From an uncultured Collinsella sp. (GTDB lineage: Bacteria > Actinomycetota > Coriobacteriia > Coriobacteriales > Coriobacteriaceae), in contig CAUADW010000033.1 in assembly GCA_958427895.1 (NCBI GenBank), forward strand, positions 1 through 16,648: a DNA stretch of 16,648 bases. The letters are read 5' to 3'. The notes below the pieces were generated by a model. It searched no databases. It had not been told where the DNA came from and saw only the letters and a list, made by a program, of their open reading frames with translations. Below, piece by piece: positions 1-6,502 of the stretch. A program made the translations under genes and the position numbers. The stretch's first letter is position 1. Every line of letters begins with the position of its first letter.

Positions 1-320
1 CGCGTAGCCCGCAGCCGTGGGTCGGGTCCACGAACCAGGCCATCGCCAACGCCGCAACGCGCTACAAGAATGTACGCGTTATCGACTGGTACGGGTACAG
101 CGCCAACCGCAACGACCTGTTTGACGGCGACGGCACGCACCTGTCGGCCACCGGCGTGGCCGAGTACCTCAATCTCATCCACGATGCGGTCAAGAAGGAC
201 CTGCCCGTGCACCCCGAGGACCACGTCAACGATCCGCAGCCGGCAGCCGTCAAGTCCGCCGCCGATGCGCTCGTCAGTGCCCTCGCCTACAAGCCACACA
301 AGCTGGGCACCGACAAGTAA
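1..320 (+). CDS. C-terminal end of an SGNH-type hydrolase or acyltransferase (5' truncated)
   Basis: The reading frame is open from base 3 to the TAA at 318-320, giving about 105 residues with no start in the window. It reads RSPQPWVGSTNQAI, then NVRVIDWYGYS, then DGDGTHLSATGVAEYLNLI. The D-G-x-H-L-x-x-x-G block is the typical last motif of SGNH/GDSL hydrolases, where the Asp and His complete the catalytic triad. In Gram-positive genomes this type of C-terminus commonly closes membrane-bound acyltransferase-3 (OafA-like) proteins that O-acetylate cell-surface polymers. Whether that N-terminal membrane part exists here cannot be seen. About 50 residues follow the His motif, rich in Ala, Pro and Lys, and probably form an extracellular tail. 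A long hairpin lies 23 bases after the stop. The hydrolase fold is fairly secure; the substrate is unknown. Confidence 0.72.
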   Translation, partial: RSPQPWVGSTNQAIANAATRYKNVRVIDWYGYSANRNDLFDGDGTHLSATGVAEYLNLIHDAVKKDLPVHPEDHVNDPQPAAVKSAADALVSALAYKPHKLGTDK

Positions 321-343
321 CGCACAGCCAAATCTGCTTACAT

Positions 344-381
344 CCGCAGGGGGCGTCGGCCACGGCCGACGCCCCCTGCGG
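344..381 (+). terminator. Long GC-rich hairpin after the SGNH gene
   Basis: Two perfect 18-bp arms (344-361 and 364-381) are separated by two bases, so the real loop must open to about six bases. The hairpin begins 23 bases after the stop at 320. No T-run follows, so it may act as a weak or factor-assisted terminator, or as a 3' end stabiliser. A copy of the palindromic repeat family starts at its 3' edge. Confidence 0.6.
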
Positions 382-435
382 CAGTTAGGGACACTCCTTT
401 TGCACCGGCACCTAGGGATACTCCTGGCGCAGCCA
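378..435. repeat. Partial copy of the modular palindromic repeat
   Basis: This stretch holds two tandem half-units, TTAGGGACACTCCTTTTGC and CTAGGGATACTCCTGGCGC. The order GGCAGTTAGGGAC, then TCC, then CCGGCA, then a second GGGA-x-A-x-TCC matches 16327-16376, although with many base differences. It looks like a decayed member of the family seen at 12664-12781 and 16270-16450. Confidence 0.55.
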
Positions 436-544
436 ATGAAGACCCCTACGGATGAATTCCAAGCCGCTCCAGACATCGTTTCCGCGCCTCGCGCCTGCCC
501 CAAACAATCAAAACAAGCCCTTTTCGCCGCAACCTCAAAGGTCC

Positions 545-774
545 GTGGGCAAAAAAGGGCAAATATGAGTACTGTTACCATTTTAGTAGCAGACAAAATC
601 CCCCAAAATGACGTCCGGGCGAGCCCTACAGCCCCTTAAAGCAGCCAACCTGACTGGTTTAAGGCGTATTGGAGCCAATTTTAATGGACATACTATAGAT
701 TATGTTCATTATCTTCTTCGATGTAAATGCTATTCACTTAGCAACAGTACTCATATTTGGCATTTTTTGCCCAC
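545..774. repeat. 230-bp unit bounded by 34-bp inverted repeats (MITE-like candidate)
   Basis: The ends 545-578 (plus) and 774-741 (read on minus) match at 31 of 34 positions. The shared parts are GTGGGCAAAAAA and AAATATGAGTACTGTT. The interior is A+T-rich compared with its surroundings and carries no recognisable gene. No clear target-site duplication is visible outside the ends. A non-autonomous mobile element is one reading. The other is a pair of divergently placed binding sites for one regulator. Confidence 0.5.
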
Positions 775-800
775 TGCCATATAACTAACACCCTATAGCA

Positions 801-836
801 GACAAAAAACAGGCCGCAGCCCATCGCTGCGGCCTG
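801..836 (-). terminator. Rho-independent terminator of the NRMT/MgtE-like operon
   Basis: Perfect 11-bp arms (810-820 and 826-836) enclose a 5-base loop. On the minus strand the stem is followed at once by six T residues (809-804). It lies 21 bases after the stop codon of the NRAMP-related gene, so it is a textbook intrinsic terminator for that operon. Confidence 0.9.
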
Positions 837-856
837 TTCGGAGGCAAAAGTGGGCG

Positions 857-2119
857 CTAAGCGCCGTAGCCCATCGCTTGCAGCACAAACATGACGACCG
901 TCAGCACCGTAATCACGCCGATAGTCGCCCACGTGAGCACGTTCCATACGCGGCCGTTGCGGTTGGCGCCCATAATGTGGCGATCCGCCGCGATAACCAC
1001 CTGGAATACCAAGACTACGGGCAGCAGCACGCCGTTGATGACCTGCGAGGTCATCATAATCTGGAACAAATCGACGCCGGGCATAAGCACCAACACGGCA
1101 GAAATGCCGATGATGGCCGTAATGATGCCGCGATAAACCGGGGCCTCGTCCCAGCTGCGATCGGCGCCTCGCTCCCAACCAAAAGCCTCGCAGATGGCAC
1201 TCGACGTAACGCCCGGCAGCACGCAGGCAGCCAAAAAACTCGCTGCGACCAGGCCCGAGGCAAACAGCACCGTGGACCACTGGCCCGCGATGGGCTCCAG
1301 CGCGCGAGCGGCATCGGCGGCATCGCTAATCTGAATACCCGCCGGGAACAGCACCGTACCGGTCGTGATGATAATGAAGCCCGCAATGATATCAGCGGCG
1401 ATCGAGCCGCTCACGGTGTCGATACGCTGGAGCACAATGTCGTCCTCGCCCGCATTCTTATCGACCACGTTGTTCTGAGCCAAGAAGATCATCCACGGTG
1501 CGATGGTGGTACCGATCGTTGCGACCACGAGCGACACGTAGCTGGGGTCGTTTTGAATATTGGGGACGACCAAGTCGACCGCGACCTCACCCCAGTTGGG
1601 GCCAGCCATAAACGCGGCGACGATGTAGGTCACGAACACGCAGCTTACCAGCAGCAAAATCTTCTCGATGCGCTGGAAACTACCCGACATGGTAAGCATC
1701 CACACCAGCAGCGCCACGAGCGGCACCGAGATGCTCGCCGGAACGCCAAACAGCGCAAGGCCACTCGCGATACCCGCGAACTCCGAGATGGTCACCGCCG
1801 TGTTGGCGATCAACAGCGCCGCCATGGCCAGCACGCTCTTGCGCACGCCAAAGCGCTCGCGAATGAGCGACGCCAGGCCCTTACCCGTGACGCATCCGCA
1901 GCGCGCCGCGGTCTCCTGCGTCACGATGAGCAGCACGGTCATGACGGGAAGCATCCAGAGCATCTTATAGCCATAGCTGGCGCCCGCGCTGGAATACGTG
2001 GCGATGCCGCCGGCGTCATTGCCCGAAAGCGCCGCCAGAAGACCGGGGCCCATGGCGCCAAAGATGGCCGCGATGGTCAGCTTTTGCTTGGTGCTCGGCT
2101 TTTGCTTCGCATTTTGCAC
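857..2119 (-). CDS. NRAMP-related divalent cation transporter, Mg2+-type (NRMT-like)
   Basis: This is a 420-residue polytopic membrane protein of the NRAMP (SLC11) fold. The first helix carries GPGLLAALSGNDAGG. At the place where Mn2+/Fe2+ transporters have D-P-G-N this protein has D35-A-G-G38, so the metal-binding Asn is replaced by Gly. In helix 6 the usual M-P-H is A207-P-W209, so the metal-selective Met is lost. These are the kinds of substitution described for NRAMP-related Mg2+ transporters (NRMTs), first reported in Clostridium and studied structurally in Eggerthella lenta. Mg2+ uptake is therefore the likely role. I chose the GTG at 2119-2117, 8 nt after the upstream gene's stop and preceded by AGGTGG. 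An ATG at 2182 would overlap that gene and add a non-membrane Cys/His stretch. A strong terminator follows. Confidence 0.87.
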   Translation of the reverse strand: MQNAKQKPSTKQKLTIAAIFGAMGPGLLAALSGNDAGGIATYSSAGASYGYKMLWMLPVMTVLLIVTQETAARCGCVTGKGLASLIRERFGVRKSVLAMAALLIANTAVTISEFAGIASGLALFGVPASISVPLVALLVWMLTMSGSFQRIEKILLLVSCVFVTYIVAAFMAGPNWGEVAVDLVVPNIQNDPSYVSLVVATIGTTIAPWMIFLAQNNVVDKNAGEDDIVLQRIDTVSGSIAADIIAGFIIITTGTVLFPAGIQISDAADAARALEPIAGQWSTVLFASGLVAASFLAACVLPGVTSSAICEAFGWERGADRSWDEAPVYRGIITAIIGISAVLVLMPGVDLFQIMMTSQVINGVLLPVVLVFQVVIAADRHIMGANRNGRVWNVLTWATIGVITVLTVVMFVLQAMGYGA

Positions 2120-2127
2120 GCGACCAC

Positions 2128-3972
2128 CTACCCCATGACCGACATGGTGAGCAGCACCGCAGCAGCGCAGTACGCCACACACGAGATCATGACGGCGATG
2201 ACGTTCATGGCGGTACCCGACGTATTGAGGTCGTGCTCATCGCGCCAGAACAGCACCATCAGGTAAATCACGGCGCTCATGTTGCCCACCAGGCAGATGA
2301 TGGCCGCGATGTTAAAGCAGCCGGTAAAGAGCTGTTCCTCAAGCATAGGGGCATCGAGGAACGCGGCGGTGCGCACCAGCTGCGCACACAGGTAGGTCAC
2401 GAGCGAAAGGATCAGGCCCATACCCGTGCTCTGGAAGAAGAATCCCAGGTACGGTTTGGGCTCGTCGTCGTGGCCGTCGTACTCCAAGAAGTAGTTCTTG
2501 ACGAACGACACCATGCGCGAGGCAGCAAGCAGCACGAGCGGCATGGCGCACATGGGGAACACCACCAGATGCGCGGAGCCCAGCGCCGTCCCCAGCACCG
2601 TCGCCATAATGCACGAGGCGATGCCCCACACGACGACCCAGTACTGACGATGCACGAACCAGCTGAGCACGTTCGTCGAGTCGTCCGACGCGCTATCGCC
2701 CGAACCGACACCGGCGATCTGCAGATCCTCCTGATGCTCCTCGGCGATAACGTCCATGGCGTCGTCGAAGGTCACGATACCCAGGATATGACGGTTCTCG
2801 TCGCAGACAGGGATGGCAACCAGGTCGTACTTGGTCATCTCGTCCGTCACGTCTTCCTGGTCCTCGTCGGGCGACACGTAGACCAGATCGCGATAGGCGA
2901 GCTGGCCCAGCGTGGCGTCGCGGTCGGCCACGATCAGCGTGCGCAGCGAGAGCACGCCGGTGAGCATGCCGCTCGGATCCTCGGTATAGACGTAATAGAC
3001 GCTCTCGAAGTCCTCATCGAGTTTGCGAATCGCCTCGATGGCATCGCCGACCGTCGCCGTGGCGGGCAGCGAGACAAACTCCGAGGTCATGATGCGGCCG
3101 GCGGTGTTGTCCTCATACCCCAGCAGGTTACGAATCGCCTTCTCCTCCTTGACGCCCATCAGGCGCAGGAGCTTCTCGGCCTTCTCATAATCGAGCTCGT
3201 CGATCAGGTCGGCAGCGTCGTCCGGGTCCATCATGGCAAGCATCGACGATGCGTCGGTATCGGACAGGCCCTCGAGCATCTCGGTCATGAGCTCGTCATC
3301 ATCGAACTCCGAGATGGCCTCGGCGGCCTGTGCCGTATCGAGCTGCGCGAACACCTGCGCGCGCAGGCGCGGGTCGAGCTGCTCGATGATGTCAGCGATG
3401 TCAGCAGGATGCAGCTCGCCAAGAGTCTTGTGCGACACCGAGAGCTGGATGTTCTTAGTCGAGCGATCGAGCAGGTCCATGTAAGACCAGGCGATAATGT
3501 CCTCGCTGAGCGGCTTGCCCAGGTGCTTCATAAAGCCCTCGACGACATGCTCGAGTGTGGGGCTGATCGCGCGCAGCAGACCGCGGGCGCCAACTTCGGC
3601 ACCCAGCAGGCGCAGCTGATTTTCGCCCGACATGGAAAACTTGATGTCGTTTACGCGCACGACCTTCATGCCCTGCGTGTCGACAATTTGCTTATTGAGA
3701 ACGTCGCGCGCCAGCAACAGCTCGGTCGGCTGCAGGTACGAAAAACGGATCTCGGTGGCCGACGTCTTAAGGTGTACACCCGTCTCGTCGATACGGTCGA
3801 CCCATTTGCGCCAGCTGATCATAAACGGCGTCTTGCCGGGTCCGCGGAACGCGAGCGACGTCACGTGCGGAAAAACTTCGCCGGTTGCAATGCCAAAATC
3901 GTTCACCACGCCGAGCTTTTCGCCGTCGACGTCCAAGACCGGCAATTTGAGCATCTCACTCAGATAATTCAA
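2128..3972 (-). CDS. MgtE-like protein: PRC barrels, MgtE_N, CBS pair and an atypical membrane domain
   Basis: The protein has 614 residues. Residues 1-165 look like two PRC-barrel units, 185-290 is an MgtE_N-type helical domain (LHPADIADIIEQLDP), and 293-415 is a CBS pair (AGRIMTSEFVSLP). Together these match the cytosolic Mg2+ sensor of MgtE. About five membrane helices follow (roughly 443-463, 468-488, 510-535, 548-575, 586-612). The helix-2 signature of true MgtE channels (P-x-x-x-G-x-G-G-N-x-G-x-Q) is absent; the segment reads FPMCAMPLVLLAASRMVSF. It may be a divergent channel or a sensor partner of the NRAMP-like protein encoded 8 nt downstream. The start is TTG at 3972-3970, set by GGGGAG seven bases upstream. 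The PRC domains are additional to standard MgtE. Confidence 0.82.
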   Translation of the reverse strand: MNYLSEMLKLPVLDVDGEKLGVVNDFGIATGEVFPHVTSLAFRGPGKTPFMISWRKWVDRIDETGVHLKTSATEIRFSYLQPTELLLARDVLNKQIVDTQGMKVVRVNDIKFSMSGENQLRLLGAEVGARGLLRAISPTLEHVVEGFMKHLGKPLSEDIIAWSYMDLLDRSTKNIQLSVSHKTLGELHPADIADIIEQLDPRLRAQVFAQLDTAQAAEAISEFDDDELMTEMLEGLSDTDASSMLAMMDPDDAADLIDELDYEKAEKLLRLMGVKEEKAIRNLLGYEDNTAGRIMTSEFVSLPATATVGDAIEAIRKLDEDFESVYYVYTEDPSGMLTGVLSLRTLIVADRDATLGQLAYRDLVYVSPDEDQEDVTDEMTKYDLVAIPVCDENRHILGIVTFDDAMDVIAEEHQEDLQIAGVGSGDSASDDSTNVLSWFVHRQYWVVVWGIASCIMATVLGTALGSAHLVVFPMCAMPLVLLAASRMVSFVKNYFLEYDGHDDEPKPYLGFFFQSTGMGLILSLVTYLCAQLVRTAAFLDAPMLEEQLFTGCFNIAAIICLVGNMSAVIYLMVLFWRDEHDLNTSGTAMNVIAVMISCVAYCAAAVLLTMSVMG

Positions 3973-4179
3973 TGGTGCTCCCCATCATTATTCCTGCGGA
4001 CCGCGCGACCATGCCGGCACGCAATCCGTGGACTTTTAGATATGTATACGCATGCGCGGGCGGCACGCCGCTCGGCGCTCACACCCCGTGCACGCGCAGA
4101 AAGCACCTGCATGGGGTCATCGACTGTATGGTCGAGGTTTGGATTTCACCTGTAACCTTTCTCTTGACCCTCATTAACC
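3973..4179 (-). promoter_or_regulatory. Structured 5' leader of the Mg operon, riboswitch-like, class unknown
   Basis: About 200 nt separate the likely transcription start from the TTG start at 3972. In RNA sense, GGGTCA (4170-4165) can pair with TGACCC (4119-4114). This encloses two adjacent hairpins, AGGTT/AACCT (arms 4158-4154 and 4139-4135) and TCGAC/GTCGA (arms 4135-4131 and 4124-4120), forming a three-way junction. The same ACCCC (4117-4113) can instead pair with GGGGT (4087-4083), with TGCA/TGCA inside. Next come CGCC/GGCG and GCGG/CCGC hairpins that share bases and exclude one another. This fits a switch with exclusive folds. Leaders of Mg2+ genes often carry M-box riboswitches, but the M-box core GTTAGGTGAGGCTCC is not present, only AGGTGAAATCC, so I leave the class open. 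Confidence 0.45.
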
Positions 4180-4185
4180 GCAGTA

Positions 4186-4194
4186 ACTATAGCA
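4186..4194 (-). promoter_or_regulatory. Extended -10 promoter for the Mg operon
   Basis: On the minus strand this reads TGC-TATAGT, an extended -10 (TGn plus a hexamer close to TATAAT). No good -35 lies 17 bases upstream, which is common for extended -10 promoters. Transcription would start near 4179, just before the structured leader. Confidence 0.45.
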
Positions 4195-4254
4195 TCAGCA
4201 TCGCGCTGCGGCACCGAATTTATGCGCTGCACATTGCAGGCATACCAAACGCTG

Positions 4255-4270
4255 ACGTCCCCAATGACTA
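4255..4270 (-). repeat. Fragment of the palindromic repeat, overlapping a stop codon
   Basis: The minus strand reads TAGTCATTGGGGACGT, identical over 16 bases to plus 12665-12680. Its first three bases are the TAG stop of the deacetylase-like gene. It may be a remnant of a full element that set the present 3' end of that gene. Confidence 0.6.
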
Positions 4271-5674
4271 CTCTGTGGTGTCGTCGTCCTCGGGGAGTTG
4301 GGGGAACACGGCGTTTTTGGGCATGGAAACCTTGGTGAGCGAGGTGAGCTTTTTGCTCAATGCCGTGTCTGTCTTGACCAGGTCGCTGAGCGTCACGATC
4401 TTGTAGCCATCGGCGACTAGGCCATCGATAATCTGCGGCAGCGCCTCGAGCGTCTGCTCGGCGCACTCATCGCTATCGGTAAGCAGCACGATATTGCCCG
4501 GCGTCATCGAGTCGAGCACGGTCGATACTTGCTCGTCAGCGCCGTTGAGCAGCCAGTCGCCCGAATCGATATTCCACGAAACCACGGCGGATACCAGGTC
4601 CATCGAGTCGATCCAGTTTTGCTCGTCAAACGCGGCGTAGGGGGCGCGCAGCAACATCGTCTCGACGCCGGTCGCCGACTTAATCGCCTCGGTGCCCTTC
4701 GTGATCTGTTTGCGTACCGTCTCGCGATCCTCGCCCTTGAGCGAATCATCGCTGTAGCTGTTGGAACCGATCTCGCACCCGGCATCGGCAATCGCTTTGG
4801 CGGTAGCGGGCGAGGCTTCCGCGGCATCGCCCGAAAGGAAAAACGTCGCCGTGACGCCCTTTTCCTTGAGCACCTGCAAGATCTGCTTGGTCGCGCCGCT
4901 CGGACCCTCGTCAAATGTCAGGGCCACGTACTTTTCGTTGCCCTTGGGCGCTACGCTTGCACACTCGACTACGCAGTCGGTGGCGGGCACGACCTCGCCG
5001 CGGTCCTGCGTCTTGCCCGACTGCTCGCCGACCCATACCTCGGAACGGCCCTGAACGCCCCAGGTTTTGACATACTCAATGGCACCCGTGCCCTCGACCT
5101 TAAGCTTTGGCTCGATAGTCGTGGCCTGGACCTCGTGCTTTTCGTACGCGTTGCGGCCGTCCTTGACCGTCACCTTCTCGCCACCCGTAAGCTCGCGGCT
5201 ATCCCATTTGCCTTGCTTCACGCGCTTGCCGTCGACCTTCACCGACAGCTTTTCGCCGCCATGGCGCTTGAGCACGCTATCGTCGACGGCCAGCAGATCG
5301 CCGGCGTCGTACGTTTCGGTCAGGCTTTGATCGTCGATAAGATTCTGCAACGTAGAGCCCACGCGCACCGAGGTCTTTTGCCCATTGAGCTCCACGTCCA
5401 CGCTGCGGTTGACGTAGCCCACGACGGCAGCGATAAACAGCACGAGCGCGCAACCCACGGCGATAAGCGCATAGGGCAGGCGGGACGGTCGGCGCGGCGA
5501 GCGCCCGTTGCCGATGCGCGCGCTGCGATCGCTAAACCCACGGCTATGGTTGAGGTACATCGCGCCGGGCTTACGGCGACGTCGACGCTGACCGCTGGGC
5601 AGCTGCCCCAGGTCGCGGCGCGCCGTCGGACGCGCACCCGAGGGCCCGTTTAAGTTAGATCCGTTTTGGCGCAT
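4268..5674 (-). CDS. Membrane-anchored polysaccharide-deacetylase homologue with altered metal site
   Basis: The protein has 468 residues. Residues 1-66 are Arg-rich and cytosolic, 67-88 form one membrane helix, and 90-155 resemble the DUF348 ubiquitin-like module of resuscitation-promoting factors. A linker leads to a NodB-type domain at about 248-432. The NodB motifs are recognisable but changed: TFDEGP (253-258) has Glu for the metal-binding Asp, the H-x3-H motif is N305-SYS-D309, R-A-P-Y (343-346) and the DSGDW block (370-374) are kept, and the final L-H motif reads LLTDSD. The D-H-H metal triad thus becomes E-N-D. Classical zinc-dependent N-deacetylation of peptidoglycan or chitin-like glycans is doubtful; a binding or differently metallated role is possible. 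The ATG is preceded by GGGGGAGG. The stop lies inside a repeat fragment. Confidence 0.8.
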   Translation of the reverse strand: MRQNGSNLNGPSGARPTARRDLGQLPSGQRRRRRKPGAMYLNHSRGFSDRSARIGNGRSPRRPSRLPYALIAVGCALVLFIAAVVGYVNRSVDVELNGQKTSVRVGSTLQNLIDDQSLTETYDAGDLLAVDDSVLKRHGGEKLSVKVDGKRVKQGKWDSRELTGGEKVTVKDGRNAYEKHEVQATTIEPKLKVEGTGAIEYVKTWGVQGRSEVWVGEQSGKTQDRGEVVPATDCVVECASVAPKGNEKYVALTFDEGPSGATKQILQVLKEKGVTATFFLSGDAAEASPATAKAIADAGCEIGSNSYSDDSLKGEDRETVRKQITKGTEAIKSATGVETMLLRAPYAAFDEQNWIDSMDLVSAVVSWNIDSGDWLLNGADEQVSTVLDSMTPGNIVLLTDSDECAEQTLEALPQIIDGLVADGYKIVTLSDLVKTDTALSKKLTSLTKVSMPKNAVFPQLPEDDDTTE

Positions 5675-5695
5675 ATGCCCTCCCCCATAAACACA

Positions 5696-5725
5696 GCGAG
5701 CCGGAGCAACATGTCTCCGGCTCGC
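5696..5725 (-). terminator. Hairpin terminator of the ytxH-PRC operon
   Basis: Perfect 11-bp arms (5696-5706 and 5715-5725) enclose an 8-base loop. On the minus strand the stem is followed by TGTGTTTATG, a weak T-tract. It lies 21 bases after the PRC gene stop and only 21 bases before the deacetylase-like start. It may therefore also attenuate read-through into that gene, which has no other obvious promoter. Confidence 0.65.
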
Positions 5726-5746
5726 CTCCCATCATTTGGTACGTCG

Positions 5747-6502
5747 CTATTTGCTAGCTTTTGACGAGCCCCCGCTCGCCTTTTGATATTCGTCCTTAAA
5801 GGCCTTGAACATACCGCGCGTCTTGCCGAGCTGTTTGCCCAGTGCGCGGCTGCCCTTGTCCACGGCGACCGATCCCTTGTCATCGAGCACCTTGGCGCCC
5901 TTCTTGACCTTATCGCCCACCACGACGCTGGCCTCGGCAGCCTTGGCGGCCGCGCCGCCCGAATACCCGAGCGTCTTGACCTCGTCCGAGACAATCATCG
6001 CGCCGTTCTCGTAGCCGCGCAGCATCGTCGGCGGCACCTGCGTGTCGCCCACCAGCACGCTCGAAGCGGCACCGGCGGTCACATAGAACGTCTGTACAAT
6101 GCCCGAGCGCGGCTTGAACTCAACGTCCGAGCAGTAGCCCACGACATCGCCCGATTCCGTGCGCACGTCCATGCCAACCCAGATGATGCAATCGTCCAGG
6201 TTGATATCGAGGCGCTTGGCCGCGGCGGCATCGTAGGTGCCCTTGACGTCGTCGACCGCGACGGCACCCTCATAGACGCCGATGGCATCGAGCGCCACAA
6301 AGCGGTCGGGGCGCTCGATCATGCCTGCGATATCGGACTGGCGGACCATAAAGCCCACCACGCGCGTGCCGCCCGGGGTAAAGACGGGAAAGTGAATCTT
6401 GCCGAGCTTTTTGGGGCTGCGCGGCGTGCCGTCCTTTTTGGTGCGCTTGTCTTCGGCAGGCTTACGGTAAACCTTGACGCCGACAAAATCCCCTGCGCGC
6501 AT
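5747..6502 (-). CDS. PRC-barrel domain protein
   Basis: The protein has 251 residues. Residues 1-80 and about 90-185 look like two PRC-barrel-like units: short beta-rich segments such as GDFVGVKVYRK, RVVGFMVRQSDIAG, GDVVGYCSDVEF and GIVQTFYVTAG. The C-terminus (about 195-251) is rich in Lys, Ala, Gly and Ser (KKGAKVLDDKGSVAVDKGSRALGKQLGKTRG) and lacks membrane helices. PRC barrels are small adaptor folds found in RNA processing, photosynthetic and envelope contexts; no catalytic residue is evident. The ATG (6502-6500) overlaps the stop of the upstream YtxH gene as TAATG, so translation of the two is probably coupled and the products may act together. Function beyond that is unknown. Confidence 0.72.
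   Translation of the reverse strand: MRAGDFVGVKVYRKPAEDKRTKKDGTPRSPKKLGKIHFPVFTPGGTRVVGFMVRQSDIAGMIERPDRFVALDAIGVYEGAVAVDDVKGTYDAAAAKRLDINLDDCIIWVGMDVRTESGDVVGYCSDVEFKPRSGIVQTFYVTAGAASSVLVGDTQVPPTMLRGYENGAMIVSDEVKTLGYSGGAAAKAAEASVVVGDKVKKGAKVLDDKGSVAVDKGSRALGKQLGKTRGMFKAFKDEYQKASGGSSKASK

Larger units (their letters stand above)
321..856. other. Gene-free stretch of 536 bases
   Basis: No convincing gene lies here. The stretch contains the hairpin at 344-381, the partial repeat at 378-435, the inverted-repeat-bounded unit at 545-774 and the minus-strand terminator at 801-836. The segment from about 640 to 770 is clearly richer in A+T than the rest of the window. A plus-strand frame runs through 70-639 but loses any resemblance to protein after 320. 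A short frame starting with ATG inside the left inverted repeat (565-639, 24 codons) has no clear ribosome binding site and is not called. Confidence 0.6.

Noticed and set aside
738..1280. Minus-strand frame 738-1280 as a gene
   Set aside because: It overlaps the NRAMP-like gene in another frame and reads through its terminator and the inverted repeat.
2233..4155. Long plus-strand frames opposite the MgtE-like and CorC-like genes (2233-4155 and 7235-9379)
   Set aside because: Same reason: mirror frames of recognisable genes, rich in His/Arg/Gln, without domains or binding sites.
3973..4179. Assignment of the leader to a known riboswitch (M-box, FMN, cobalamin, TPP or ydaO)
   Set aside because: AGGTGAAATCC recalls parts of several classes, but none of their full core sets is present by eye. 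The leader is reported as unclassified.
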